A stretch of 64,000 bases of DNA from NCBI GenBank assembly GCA_934255135.1, contig CAKQMV010000003.1:1-64000 (forward strand). Reading direction: 5' to 3'. Positions 41,158 to 50,885 of this stretch are shown here, piece after piece (position 1 is the stretch's first letter; each line of letters begins with the position of its first letter). The notes under the pieces are model-generated. The model worked only from the letters and a program-made list of their open reading frames with translations. It made no database searches and was not told the DNA's origin. A program made the position numbers and the translations under genes. The stretch is from an uncultured Clostridia bacterium. GTDB lineage: Bacteria; Bacillota; Clostridia; Peptostreptococcales; Anaerovoracaceae.

Positions 41158-42952
41158 CAAGCTTCAGTACCTCTGTGAATGCCTCCTGCGGTACCTCTAC
41201 CTTACCGAACTGACGCATTCTCTTCTTACCAGCCTTCTGCTTCTCGAGGAGCTTCTTCTTACGGGAAATATCTCCGCCATAGCATTTTGCCAGTACGTCC
41301 TTACGATATGCACGAACAGTCTCTCTTGCGATAACCTTCTGTCCGATAGCCGCCTGAATAGGAACCTCAAACTGGTGCATTGGAATAATTTTCTTAAGCT
41401 TCGCGCAGATTCCACGACCCTTTGCATAAGCCTCTTCCTCAGGCACGATTGTGCTGAGTGCATCGATAACCTCCTTGTTAAGAAGAATATCCATCTTAAC
41501 TAGCTTAGCCTTCTGATATCTTAAGAACTCGTAGTCAAGTGAAGCATAGCCTCTTGTTCTTGACTTAAGAGCATCGAAGAAGTCGTAGATTACCTCGTTA
41601 AGAGGAAGCTCGTACTTGAGCTGAACTCTTGTCTTAGTGAGATAATTCATCTCAATCATAGTTCCTCTTCTGTTCTGACAGAGCGACATGATGCTTCCAA
41701 CATAGTCGTTAGGAGTCATGATTTCTGCAAGCACGATAGGCTCCTCGATGTGATCAATCTCCGCAGGTGAAGGAAGGTTAGTCGGATTCTGGATCATCTC
41801 AATAGTTCCATCAGTCTTAACAACCTTGTAGATTACACTTGGGAGAGTTGTGATAACGTCAAGATCAAACTCTCTTGAAAGTCTCTCTGTGATTACATCC
41901 ATGTGAAGAAGTCCGAGGAAGCCGCAGCGATATCCGTAACCGAGAGCTGCGGAGTTCTCAGGCTCGAAGTTAAATGCCGCATCATTAACCTGCAGCTTCT
42001 CAAGAGCATCCTTTACGTTCTCGTACTTCTCGCCCTCCGCTGGGAAAATACCACAGTAAACCATTGACTGCGCCTTCTTATATCCCTTAAGTGCGTGCTC
42101 TGTAGGTCTGTCAGCGTGAGTGATAGTATCTCCGACTCTCGCATCAGCAACCTGCTTGATGCTTCCGCAGATATATCCTACCTCACCAGCCTTAAGCTCC
42201 TTGGCAGGAAGCATGCTTGGAATGCAGTAACCTACCTCAGTAACCTCGTAATTCTTTCCGGTATTCATCATCTTGATGATATCGCCCTTCTTAACGGTAC
42301 CGTCAAAAATTCTTGAATAAATTACAACACCCTTGTAGCTGTCGTAGTATGAGTCAAAAATAAGGGCCTTCAATCTTCCGTCCGGGTCGCCCTGTGGCGG
42401 TGGAATAACCTCGACAAGCTTCTCGAGCATGTCTTCAATACCCATGCCTGTTTTGGCAGAAATCTTCGGTGCCTCAGAAGCATCGAGTCCGATAATCTCC
42501 TCGATTTCCTCTCTAACTTCGTCAGGTCTTGCACTGTCGAGATCCATCTTGTTAAGAACAGGCAGAATCTCGAGATCCTCATCGAGAGCGAGGTACACGT
42601 TACCGAGAGTCTGCGCCTCAACACCCTGAGTCGCATCTACAACAAGCACCGCACCGTCGCACGCTGCAAGAGATCTTGAAACCTCATAGTTAAAGTCAAC
42701 GTGACCCGGAGTGTCGATAAGATTAAGGATGTACTCCTCACCGTCCTGTGCCTTGTATGCAAGTCTTGTAGTCTGAAGCTTGATAGTAATTCCTCTCTCT
42801 CTCTCGATGTCCATGTTGTCGAGGAACTGCTCCTTCATTTCACGCTTGTCAACAAGCCCGGTCTTCTCGATAAGACGGTCCGCAAGAGTTGACTTGCCGT
42901 GGTCGATGTGGGCTATAATGCTGAAATTTCTGATCTTGTCCAAATAGCTCAT
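41144..42952 (-). CDS. lepA: Elongation factor 4 (back-translocase LepA)
   Basis: 602 residues, standard length. GTPase motifs AHIDHGKST, RERGIT, DTPGH and NKMDLD; domains II and III, then the LepA-specific C-terminal domain with AYRKDVLAKCYGGDISRKKKLLEKQK. It acts on stalled ribosomes. hemW follows with a short overlap, a common arrangement in Firmicutes. Confidence 0.98.
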   Translation of the reverse strand: MSYLDKIRNFSIIAHIDHGKSTLADRLIEKTGLVDKREMKEQFLDNMDIERERGITIKLQTTRLAYKAQDGEEYILNLIDTPGHVDFNYEVSRSLAACDGAVLVVDATQGVEAQTLGNVYLALDEDLEILPVLNKMDLDSARPDEVREEIEEIIGLDASEAPKISAKTGMGIEDMLEKLVEVIPPPQGDPDGRLKALIFDSYYDSYKGVVIYSRIFDGTVKKGDIIKMMNTGKNYEVTEVGYCIPSMLPAKELKAGEVGYICGSIKQVADARVGDTITHADRPTEHALKGYKKAQSMVYCGIFPAEGEKYENVKDALEKLQVNDAAFNFEPENSAALGYGYRCGFLGLLHMDVITERLSREFDLDVITTLPSVIYKVVKTDGTIEMIQNPTNLPSPAEIDHIEEPIVLAEIMTPNDYVGSIMSLCQNRRGTMIEMNYLTKTRVQLKYELPLNEVIYDFFDALKSRTRGYASLDYEFLRYQKAKLVKMDILLNKEVIDALSTIVPEEEAYAKGRGICAKLKKIIPMHQFEVPIQAAIGQKVIARETVRAYRKDVLAKCYGGDISRKKKLLEKQKAGKKRMRQFGKVEVPQEAFTEVLKLDDEQ

Positions 42953-42955
42953 ATA

Positions 42956-43723
42956 TTAATTCTCCTGTGAATCCAAATTTATTTCTATGCTTACAGGGCA
43001 GTGATCGCTGCCGTAAATATCTGTGTGAATCTTCGCCGACTCAAGCTTATCTCTAAGCCTGTCGGAAATAATAAAGTAGTCAATTCTCCATCCCGCGTTC
43101 TTCTCTCGCGCCTTGAATCTGTATGACCACCACGAGTAGATACCAACCTCATCCGGATGAAGATATCTGAATGTGTCGGTGAAACCCGATGCCAAAAGCT
43201 CGGTCATTTTGCCCCTCTCTTCGTCCGAGAATCCCGCGTTACCGCGATTCGTCTTAGGGTTCTTTAGGTCAATCTCATTGTGAGCGACATTAAGGTCACC
43301 GCAGTAGATTACAGGCTTCGTCTGATCAAGCTCCATAAGATACGATCTCATAGCATCCTCAAACTCCATTCTGTAATCAATACGCTTTAAGCCGTCCTGC
43401 GCATTCGGCACATAGCAGCACACCAGGTAAAATTCCGGATACTCAAGTGTAATCACACGTCCCTCGTTATCGTGCTCTCCATGAATTCCGTAGAACACAT
43501 TCTCCGGTTCCTTGCGGGCAAAAATCGCGGTTCCCGAGTACCCCTTCTTCTCCGCACAGTTGTAATATTCGAAGTAGTCCTCCGGATTCCAGTTCGCCTG
43601 TCCTAGCTGCATCTTCGTTTCTTGAAGACACATAAAATCCGCATCAAGCTCGTCCATAATCTCAGGGAAGCCCTTCTGAAGCACTGCCCTGAAACCGTTT
43701 ACATTCCAGCTAACAAATTTCAT
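42956..43723 (-). CDS. exoA: Exodeoxyribonuclease III / AP endonuclease
   Basis: 255 residues of the EEP fold: SWNVNGFRAVL, LQETKMQ (metal Glu), CGDLNVAH, and the terminal GSDHCPVSIEI with the catalytic Asp-His. It acts in base excision repair. It starts 4 bp upstream of lepA's ribosome region and follows the lysozyme gene by 9 bp. Confidence 0.97.
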   Translation of the reverse strand: MKFVSWNVNGFRAVLQKGFPEIMDELDADFMCLQETKMQLGQANWNPEDYFEYYNCAEKKGYSGTAIFARKEPENVFYGIHGEHDNEGRVITLEYPEFYLVCCYVPNAQDGLKRIDYRMEFEDAMRSYLMELDQTKPVIYCGDLNVAHNEIDLKNPKTNRGNAGFSDEERGKMTELLASGFTDTFRYLHPDEVGIYSWWSYRFKAREKNAGWRIDYFIISDRLRDKLESAKIHTDIYGSDHCPVSIEINLDSQEN

Positions 43724-43732
43724 TAAATTCTC

Positions 43733-44896
43733 CTATTTTATTCTGAAGCTAATCGCGCACTTATCCTTGTAGTCGCCGATTCCACTGACTACAGCCTGTG
43801 CCGTACCCTCTTCAGAGTTATTTACATATCCTACAGTGTAGTCCCTGCCTTCCTTAAGTTTCCTGCCTCCGTCGCTTACAATCACGCCAGGCTTAACCGG
43901 TCCTGACCAGTACTTCGGATTGTGATTCTTAAGCTCAATTCTGCAGTCGCCAATCGGAGTCCTATCCGAATCAAGCGGACCTGTCGCAATATTCTCTCCG
44001 GTCTTAAGATACCAGAAATTTCTATCTACATTGCCACTTATTCCATTGACCTTCAGGCTGTCAGTACACTGCCAGAAATTATATGTGCCCTCAAAATCAC
44101 AGCTATTCGCATACTGCGCCACCCATATATTGGTATACTTTGAAAGCTCTCCGCCAGGCATCGTATGTGTGAGGAAGCTGTAGTTTCCGTACACCGCCGA
44201 GTCGTAGCCATTCTTCTCAACCTCGCGGGCAAAAGCTATGGCGTTCTTATAGAGTCCCGCCGCCCCGAGTTTACCGCTTGATATCTTCTTCTCAAGTCGT
44301 CCGCCCGGATATGTCTCATAATCCATTACTAGCGGAAGATCAATCTCATAGCCATCAACTATCTCTACAAGATACTTAGCTTCCGCAGCCGCTTCCTTAG
44401 CAGTCAGTGCCTGCGAGAAGAAGTAGGCTCCTGTCAAGAGCCCGGCGTCATGTGCTCCCTTAAGATTCTGCTCATAAAACTCGTCCGGATGAAGCTTGCC
44501 ATCTGCCGAAGCTCGGTATCCGCATCTTACGAATACAAAATCAACTCCAGCTCTCTTAAGCTTCTTCCAGTCTATGTCTCCGCCCTGCGCATACGACACA
44601 TCCACACCGTTAACGATAGTGTAGCCGTCAAATCTGTCCGCGTGAACGTAGTCACCTTCTGAGATTCTGCTTGGCTTCTCCAGCATATGTGCAATCACCA
44701 CACCGAGTATTATTATCAATGCAATTCCAGCCAGTATCAGCTTCAGTCTGTTACGTTTAAACCATCCCGAAATCTTACGCTTCGTGTTGGTCTTAAACTT
44801 CTTGACCTTCTTCTCGAAGTTCTTGATAAACTGAGGCTTTCTGCTCTTCTTGCGACTGTGTTTACCTTTAGTTCTTTTGTTATTTCTCGTAGCCAT
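43733..44896 (-). CDS. Membrane-anchored GH25 lysozyme
   Basis: 387 residues. A very basic cytoplasmic start (about 1-50) is followed by one helix LILAGIALIIILGVVIAHML (about 51-70) and a GH25 domain (about 92-290) with the active-site pattern NGVDVSYAQGGDIDWKKL, VMDYE and WQCTDS. The C-terminal domain of about 70 residues has a beta-sandwich look (VSDGGRKLKEGRDYTVGYVNN), found repeatedly in clostridial surface proteins. It probably remodels or cleaves peptidoglycan at the cell surface. Confidence 0.9.
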   Translation of the reverse strand: MATRNNKRTKGKHSRKKSRKPQFIKNFEKKVKKFKTNTKRKISGWFKRNRLKLILAGIALIIILGVVIAHMLEKPSRISEGDYVHADRFDGYTIVNGVDVSYAQGGDIDWKKLKRAGVDFVFVRCGYRASADGKLHPDEFYEQNLKGAHDAGLLTGAYFFSQALTAKEAAAEAKYLVEIVDGYEIDLPLVMDYETYPGGRLEKKISSGKLGAAGLYKNAIAFAREVEKNGYDSAVYGNYSFLTHTMPGGELSKYTNIWVAQYANSCDFEGTYNFWQCTDSLKVNGISGNVDRNFWYLKTGENIATGPLDSDRTPIGDCRIELKNHNPKYWSGPVKPGVIVSDGGRKLKEGRDYTVGYVNNSEEGTAQAVVSGIGDYKDKCAISFRIK

Positions 44897-44972
44897 CTAG
44901 TACTCCATACTACTATTACAAATCAAATTATTATATCACAAAACCTACAATCAACGGTATCCGATAATGTGC

Positions 44973-45061
44973 TATAATCTGCTCGTGTCCGCGTTACGCA
45001 GACTCCCCAAAGGTTAATTAACAACCACTGCGAACTCACGGGACATAAACAGTGACGATAA
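44973..45061 (+). promoter_or_regulatory. Promoter -10 and structured leader of the arginase gene
   Basis: TATAAT at 44973-44978 is followed by an untranslated leader of about 100 nt with three nested helices: TGTCC (44986-44990) with GGACA (45041-45045), CGCAG (44997-45001) with CTGCG (45028-45032), and GGTT (45012-45015) with AACC (45023-45026). GCG-TTA-CGC at 44991-44999 is an alternative hairpin. It does not match a riboswitch class I can name with confidence. Confidence 0.4.
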
Positions 45062-45088
45062 TTTCTTTTTGGCAGGAGGTAAATATAG

Positions 45089-45991
45089 ATGACAAACAAG
45101 AAGATTGATATCGTAGGTGTACAGATCGACCTTGGCGCTTCACAGAAGGGTGTTGCGATGGGCCCTGCAGCAATCCGTTACGCAGGCCTTAAGGATGGCT
45201 TTAAGGGAATGGATTACGATGTTAATGATAAGGGTGATATCATTCCGCTAATAGATGGCGAATCGAAACCTGACATGCTTCACTGCGAGCAGGTTATCGA
45301 TGCCAACAAGAGACTCTACCACGAGGTTTACGATTCACTCGAGAATGGTCGTGTACCGGTAGTTCTCGGCGGAGACCACTCAATTGCAGCTGGCAGCATT
45401 TCGGCCGTTTCTAAGTTCTATGAGGACAAGGGCCCAATCGGAGTAATCTGGATTGACGCTCACGGTGACTGGAATGACAACCACACATCAGAGACAGGCA
45501 ATATGCACGGTATGCCTTACTCAGCAGCTTGTGGTTTTGGCCCAGACGAGATGGTTGACTACGGACAGAAGCCTTGCTATGTAAGCACTAAGCACTGTGT
45601 TCAGGTTGCAGGTCGTGACTTCGACAAGCTTGAGGCAGAGCGCATGAGAAACTCAGGCATGAACATCTTCCCAATCTACGACGTAGACAGAAGAGGTATG
45701 TACGAGGTAATGAAGGAAGCAATCCGCATCGCTTCAGAGGGCACAGTTGGAATCCACCTGAGCTTCGATGTTGACGCAGTGGATCCTGCTTACGCACCTG
45801 GAACTGGCACACCTGTACTCGATGGAATTACAGCAAGAGAAGCATTTCTCGCAGCAGAGATGGTAGCAGAGAGCGGCAAGCTCCTCTCAATCGACATGGT
45901 AGAGGTAAACCCAATCCTCGACGAAGGAAACAAGACAGGCAGACTCGCATGCGAGCTAATCCTCTCATCATTCGGAAAGTCAGTTTTCTAA
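45089..45991 (+). CDS. rocF: Arginase
   Basis: 300 residues of the ureohydrolase fold. Manganese-binding motifs are GGDHSIAAG, WIDAHGDWND and SFDVDAVDPAYAPGTGTP. The start VGVQIDLGASQKGVAMGPAAIRYAGL is typical of arginase rather than agmatinase. It hydrolyses arginine to ornithine and urea. The Shine-Dalgarno AGGAGG is 8 bases from the ATG. Ornithine is a putrescine precursor and a polyamine transporter lies 7 kb away, but no direct link is shown. A guanidine- or other guanidino-compound hydrolase in the same family cannot be excluded. Confidence 0.92.
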   Translation: MTNKKIDIVGVQIDLGASQKGVAMGPAAIRYAGLKDGFKGMDYDVNDKGDIIPLIDGESKPDMLHCEQVIDANKRLYHEVYDSLENGRVPVVLGGDHSIAAGSISAVSKFYEDKGPIGVIWIDAHGDWNDNHTSETGNMHGMPYSAACGFGPDEMVDYGQKPCYVSTKHCVQVAGRDFDKLEAERMRNSGMNIFPIYDVDRRGMYEVMKEAIRIASEGTVGIHLSFDVDAVDPAYAPGTGTPVLDGITAREAFLAAEMVAESGKLLSIDMVEVNPILDEGNKTGRLACELILSSFGKSVF

Positions 45992-46056
45992 GCTTGAAAT
46001 AATATATAAATAAGATAATCGAGCAGGGGCTAACAAGTCCCTCTCGCACCAAACTG

Positions 46057-46080
46057 CAGCGGGCTTCGGCCTGCTGTTTT
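46057..46080 (+). terminator. Terminator of the arginase gene
   Basis: CAGCGGGC-TTCG-GCCTGCTG followed by TTTTT, with a stable UUCG loop. Confidence 0.9.
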
Positions 46081-46183
46081 TATGCATCATAATTCTTGCA
46101 GTGCACATGTCGGCACATATGTCGACACCATATCGCTGCCGTCATCGCAATCACCGCTCCGTCAAATTTCAAAAAATAAAAAA

Positions 46184-46209
46184 AAGCGAAGGGAGACACT
46201 CCTTCGCTT
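46184..46209 (-). terminator. Terminator of rpsT
   Basis: AAGCGAAGG-N8-CCTTCGCTT followed on the minus strand by a long T run. Confidence 0.92.
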
Positions 46210-46247
46210 AAGCGTATTTAACTGATACGCGGTGGGGACGGGTGAGA

Positions 46248-46511
46248 TTACTTAATGTTGTTAAGCTTCTTCTCAAGACGAGAAATAGTTCTTGACGCTG
46301 TGTTCTTGTGGAAAGTTCCCTTAGCTGCACCCTGCATGATTCTCTTCTGAGCAAAGTTGAATGCCTTAGTAGCCTCTTCAACATTACCTGAAGCAAGCGC
46401 TACGTTGAATGCCTTTACAGCTTCCTTAACGTGGTTCTTAACTCTGATGTTTCTTGCAGTCTTCTTGTCAATAACCTTAATTCTCTTCTTAGCGGATTTA
46501 ATATTTGCCAT
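46248..46511 (-). CDS. rpsT: 30S ribosomal protein S20
   Basis: 87 residues: MANIKSAKKRIKVIDKKT, Lys/Arg-rich helices, ending ASRTISRLEKKLNNIK. It binds 16S rRNA. Single-gene unit with its own terminator. Confidence 0.98.
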   Translation of the reverse strand: MANIKSAKKRIKVIDKKTARNIRVKNHVKEAVKAFNVALASGNVEEATKAFNFAQKRIMQGAAKGTFHKNTASRTISRLEKKLNNIK

Positions 46512-46779
46512 TTGAATACCCCACTTTCATTTTCTAAATGTATTATAATTCGCTGAATCATTATACTCTGCAAAGCCCCATATTGCAAGCCTTTTCTGGC
46601 ACTATTTCTTGTCAAGTTTTAAATCCCCTGAATTTCTACCACTATTCGCAGGCTTCTCCACGGAATCTTGCAATACCCTCACACGTGAATTTTGGCGGCC
46701 AAAACAGGGGTTATAATCTCCCCGAAAGCATTCCGCAAAACCGAGTTTTTGCCCGGCAACATATTCAGGAGGGAAATCT

Positions 46780-47733
46780 ATGAAGAATTTAAACATGAGT
46801 ATTGAGGCTTTTACTAACGAGCTTGAGCGTGAGATGAAGCGCCTTCGTCCAGGTCGCAACGTCAGAAGGCTTACAACAAGCAAGCCGGAGCGTGACTATA
46901 CAACTCTGGCATACGAGGTGGATCGCAGCTCGAGTGAGCCTTCAATCTCACCTTGCATCTATGTAGAGATGTTTTACGCTGACTATCTTAAAGGAACTCC
47001 GATGGATGACATCAAAAACGCTCTTGAAGATATAGTATACTCGAAGCCACCAGAATTTGGTTTCAACCCTGTAAGCTACGATAGTGTTAAGAAGCATCTT
47101 CTTATCAGAGTAATGAGCCTCGAGCAGGGCACACGATATATGAACACGCATCCGCACAAGGTGGTGGAGGATCTTGTAATCTTCTACAGCATACATATGC
47201 CTAGCACCATTGATGAAGGATTCTACCTGTGTATGATAACCAACTCTCTTCTTGAACATTTTGGAATTACGGCAGATCAGCTACATGAAGATGCATCAGA
47301 GAACTCAGTTGAGAATTTCCCAGTCACATTCACACCGATGGACCATTTGGCCATGGAGGCTACAGTTGATGAAATGCCTGAATGCCTATTCGAAGAAGAA
47401 AATCTTGACTGGGTTACAGAGTATCTTGAGGAAACCTGCACTGGCAGCAATATGTATATACTTTCCAACGAGCTTAAGAGTAACGGCGCCGCTGTGCTCT
47501 TCTACCCAGGGCTGCTGCAGTTCCTTACAGAAGAGCTTGAAGCAGAAGAACTGCTGATTCTTCCAACATCAGTTGATGAAATCATTGTCATCCCGGATGC
47601 TATAGATGAGGCTGAAACATACAGACAGAGTGTCATCCAGACAAATCTCGAATACCTCGAACCTGCAAGACGTCTTTCTAATAACGTGTACGGCTATCAC
47701 GCAGGAGATGACATCTTCTACAAAATCAGCTAG
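46780..47733 (+). CDS. DUF5688 family protein
   Basis: 317 residues, acidic, no signal peptide or membrane helix. The sequence fits the DUF5688 family common in Lachnospiraceae and relatives (FYLCMITNSLLEHFGITADQL, LDWVTEYLEETCTGSNMYIL, AVLFYPGLLQFL). Function unknown. AGGAGGG lies 6 bases before the ATG. Confidence 0.8.
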   Translation: MKNLNMSIEAFTNELEREMKRLRPGRNVRRLTTSKPERDYTTLAYEVDRSSSEPSISPCIYVEMFYADYLKGTPMDDIKNALEDIVYSKPPEFGFNPVSYDSVKKHLLIRVMSLEQGTRYMNTHPHKVVEDLVIFYSIHMPSTIDEGFYLCMITNSLLEHFGITADQLHEDASENSVENFPVTFTPMDHLAMEATVDEMPECLFEEENLDWVTEYLEETCTGSNMYILSNELKSNGAAVLFYPGLLQFLTEELEAEELLILPTSVDEIIVIPDAIDEAETYRQSVIQTNLEYLEPARRLSNNVYGYHAGDDIFYKIS

Positions 47734-47767
47734 GCAAACTGCCAATCACCAGCTTATACATCACAAA

Positions 47768-47797
47768 AGCCACCGCTTCAAATCCGAAACGGTGGCT
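47768..47797. terminator. Bidirectional terminator between the DUF5688 gene and dnaJ
   Basis: AGCCACCG and CGGTGGCT, 8-bp stem, T-rich on the minus strand. Confidence 0.8.
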
Positions 47798-47812
47798 CTC
47801 ATAATTATTAAA

Positions 47813-48958
47813 TTATAGCTCAAGCTTCTCAAACTTTGACTTCTTAGGGTATGCACTATCGCTCATCTCATCAGCCATCTTCTTGATAGCCTTCTTCTCC
47901 TTAGAGCTTAGCTTAGTAGGAATCTCAACGATAACCCTTACATAAAGGTCACCCTTGCGTCCTGTTCTTGGGTTAACAACACCCTTGCCCTTAAGTCTGA
48001 ACTCTGAACCCGACTGCGTTCCCGCAGGAATTGTGTAAGTATAGCTCTCACCGAAGCAAGGAACCTTAACCTTATCACCGAGTACCGCCTGATCATATGA
48101 AATAGGGAGATCGATGTAGAGGTTGTAGTCTCTTCTCTTATAAATGTTGTGAGGCTTTACATTGATGATTACATAAAGATCTCCATCAGGTCCGCCGTTC
48201 TTACCAGGCTCACCCTGTCCTCTTACTGTAATCATGTTGTCGTTATCGATACCAGCCGGGATGTCGACCTTAATCTTAACCTTAGTACGCTTTACACCTG
48301 ATCCGCCGCAATCCTTACATGGATGCTCGATCATCTGACCTGTTCCGTGGCACTTTGGACATGTAACGATGTTCTGGAAACGGCCAAAAGCAGTATTCTT
48401 AACCTGGCTAACCTGTCCAGATCCTCCGCACTGGTCACAAGTCTTCTTGCTTGTTCCAGGTTCAGTTCCCTCGCCATTACAAGTCTTACACTTAATGTTC
48501 TTAGAAATCTCGATTTCCTTGCTGCATCCGAAGAGTGCTTCCTTGAAATCAATTGTAACTGTCTTCTGAAGGTCATTGCCCTTCTGTGGTCCGGTTCTTC
48601 TAGAACTGCTTCTGAAGCTTCCGCCACCGCCACCGAAGGCTCCGCCGAACATATCGAAGATGTCTCCAAAGTCGAAACCGCCACCTCCGAATCCTCCGAA
48701 GCCGCCGCCTCCACCAAATCCGGCATTAGGATCTACTCCTGCATGTCCGAACTGGTCGTAACGCTGTTTCTTCTCGGGATCCGAGAGCACCTCATAGGCT
48801 TCATTCACTTCCTTGAAGTGCTCCTCGGCTTCCTTATTGTCAGGATTTCTGTCAGGGTGGTACTTCATCGCCTTCTTACGAAAGGCCTTCTTAATTTCTG
48901 CTTCGGAAGCGCCCTTGTCGATGCCCAGCACCTCATAATAATCCCTTTTCTCTGCCAT
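47813..48958 (-). CDS. dnaJ: Chaperone DnaJ
   Basis: 381 residues. J domain with HPD (YHPDRNPDN), Gly/Phe-rich region (about 75-110), four zinc-binding CxxCxGxG repeats (CKTCNGEG, CDQCGGSG, CPKCHGTG, CKDCGGSG) and the C-terminal substrate domain. Co-chaperone of DnaK, in the same operon. Confidence 0.98.
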   Translation of the reverse strand: MAEKRDYYEVLGIDKGASEAEIKKAFRKKAMKYHPDRNPDNKEAEEHFKEVNEAYEVLSDPEKKQRYDQFGHAGVDPNAGFGGGGGFGGFGGGGFDFGDIFDMFGGAFGGGGGSFRSSSRRTGPQKGNDLQKTVTIDFKEALFGCSKEIEISKNIKCKTCNGEGTEPGTSKKTCDQCGGSGQVSQVKNTAFGRFQNIVTCPKCHGTGQMIEHPCKDCGGSGVKRTKVKIKVDIPAGIDNDNMITVRGQGEPGKNGGPDGDLYVIINVKPHNIYKRRDYNLYIDLPISYDQAVLGDKVKVPCFGESYTYTIPAGTQSGSEFRLKGKGVVNPRTGRKGDLYVRVIVEIPTKLSSKEKKAIKKMADEMSDSAYPKKSKFEKLEL

Positions 48959-48960
48959 TA

Positions 48961-50829
48961 TTACTTATCCTCGTCAACTACTTCGTAATCTGCTTCAAAA
49001 GCTCCATTGTCAGGACCTGCTGTTCCTGCTGCACCTGCGCCAGCTCCCATATCAGGACCTGCTGCTCCATTAGCCTGAGCCTGTGCCTGTGCCTCCTGGT
49101 AGATTCTTGTTGAGATTGGGTAGAATGCGTTAGTAAGCTCCTCAATCTTAGCCTTCATATCCTCTACATCGTTAGCATCAATAGCCTTCTGAAGGTTTTC
49201 CTTTGCTGTCTCAACAGCTGCCTTCTCGTCAGCAGTTGCCTTATCACCAAGCTCGTTCATCTGCTTCTCAGTCTCGAAAATCATTGTCTCAGCCTGGTTC
49301 TTAGTCTCTACTGCTTCCTTTCTCTTCTTATCATCCTCAGCATACATCTCAGCTTCCTTAACCTTAGCGTTAATCTCTTCCTCTGAGAGCTTAGTTGATG
49401 ATGTGATTGTAATCTTCTGCTCCTTACCAGTTCCAAGATCCTTAGCGCTTACATTTACGATACCATTAGCATCGATATCGAAAGTAACCTCGATCTGAGG
49501 AATTCCTCTTGGTGCTGGTGCAATTCCTGTAAGCTGGAATCTTCCAAGAGTGATGTTATCAGCAGCCATCTCTCTCTCACCCTGCATTACGTGAATATCT
49601 ACTGAAGGCTGATTGTCAACAGCAGTTGAGAAAATCTGGCTCTTCTTAGTAGGAATTGTTGTATTTCTCTCGATAAGCTTAGTAGCTACTCCACCGAGTG
49701 TCTCGATTGAAAGTGAAAGTGGAGTTACATCGAGAAGAAGAAGTCCGTCGTTGTTCAGGTCGTTAGAAAGGATACCAGCCTGAATTGAAGCACCGATTGC
49801 TACGCACTCATCAGGGTTGATTCCCTTGAATGGCTCCTTACCTGTTACTCTCTGAACTGCAGCCTGTACTGCAGGAATTCTTGTTGATCCACCTACAAGG
49901 ATAACCTTGTCCAGCTCTGAAGCTGTAACGCCAGCATCTCTCATAGCCTTGTTCATAGGTTCGATTGATCTCTCAACGAGTGATGAAGTGAGCTGATCGA
50001 ATCTTGCTCTTGTAAGATCCATATCCATGTGGAGAGGACCCTCAGCAGTTACAGTGATGAATGGGAGGTTAATCTTAGTTGACTGAGCACTTGAAAGCTC
50101 CTTCTTAGCCTTCTCAGCAGCTTCCTTAAGTCTCTGAAGTGCCATGTTGTCAGCTCTTAAGTCAACTCCGTGCTCCTTCTGGAAAGTATCAGCAAGGTAG
50201 TTCATGATTGCATTATCGAAATCATCACCACCAAGGTGAGTATCTCCGTTAGTTGCAAGTACCTCGATTACTCCATCACCAAGCTCAAGGATTGATACAT
50301 CGAATGTACCACCACCAAGGTCGTATACTAGGATCTTCTGAGCAACGTCAGCCTTATCAACTCCGTATGCAAGTGATGCAGCTGTAGGCTCGTTGATGAT
50401 TCTCTTAACCTCAAGACCAGCGATAAGGCCAGCATCCTTAGTAGCCTGCTTCTGAGCATCTGAGAAGTAAGCAGGAACTGTGATTACAGCCTCAGTTACC
50501 TTCTCACCAAGATATGCCTCAGCATCAGCCTTAAGCTTACTAAGAATCATTGCTGAAATGTCCTGTGGAGTATACTGCTTACCATCGACCTCTACGTGGT
50601 AATCCTCACCCATGTGTCTCTTGATTGATGAGATAGTTCTGTCAGGATTAGTGATTGCCTGTCTCTTAGCAGTCTCACCTACAAGTCTCTCACCATTCTT
50701 AGTGAAAGCAACTACAGATGGAGTAGTTCTCATACCCTCAGCGTTAGCGATTACTACAGGCTCTCCGCCCTCAATTACAGATACACAGCTGTTTGTTGTA
50801 CCTAAGTCAATTCCAATTACCTTTGCCAT
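48961..50829 (-). CDS. dnaK: Chaperone DnaK (Hsp70)
   Basis: 622 residues. ATPase motifs IGIDLGTTNSC, ILVYDLGGGTFDVS and VILVGGSTRIPA; substrate-binding domain; Gly/Ala-rich tail ending in EADYEVVDEDK. Standard length. Confidence 0.99.
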   Translation of the reverse strand: MAKVIGIDLGTTNSCVSVIEGGEPVVIANAEGMRTTPSVVAFTKNGERLVGETAKRQAITNPDRTISSIKRHMGEDYHVEVDGKQYTPQDISAMILSKLKADAEAYLGEKVTEAVITVPAYFSDAQKQATKDAGLIAGLEVKRIINEPTAASLAYGVDKADVAQKILVYDLGGGTFDVSILELGDGVIEVLATNGDTHLGGDDFDNAIMNYLADTFQKEHGVDLRADNMALQRLKEAAEKAKKELSSAQSTKINLPFITVTAEGPLHMDMDLTRARFDQLTSSLVERSIEPMNKAMRDAGVTASELDKVILVGGSTRIPAVQAAVQRVTGKEPFKGINPDECVAIGASIQAGILSNDLNNDGLLLLDVTPLSLSIETLGGVATKLIERNTTIPTKKSQIFSTAVDNQPSVDIHVMQGEREMAADNITLGRFQLTGIAPAPRGIPQIEVTFDIDANGIVNVSAKDLGTGKEQKITITSSTKLSEEEINAKVKEAEMYAEDDKKRKEAVETKNQAETMIFETEKQMNELGDKATADEKAAVETAKENLQKAIDANDVEDMKAKIEELTNAFYPISTRIYQEAQAQAQANGAAGPDMGAGAGAAGTAGPDNGAFEADYEVVDEDK

Positions 50830-50885
50830 TGTTATATCCTCCTGATATATATGAATAAAATTATTAACTATCTAATGTGGTCGCA

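Noticed and set aside
47252..47557. Overlapping plus-strand ORF inside the DUF5688 gene
   Set aside because: Shadow frame without start signals; the DUF5688 frame has the ribosome site and family match.
48323..48988. 221-codon ORF opposite dnaJ
   Set aside because: Antisense shadow; no start signal and low-complexity composition from the Gly-rich region.
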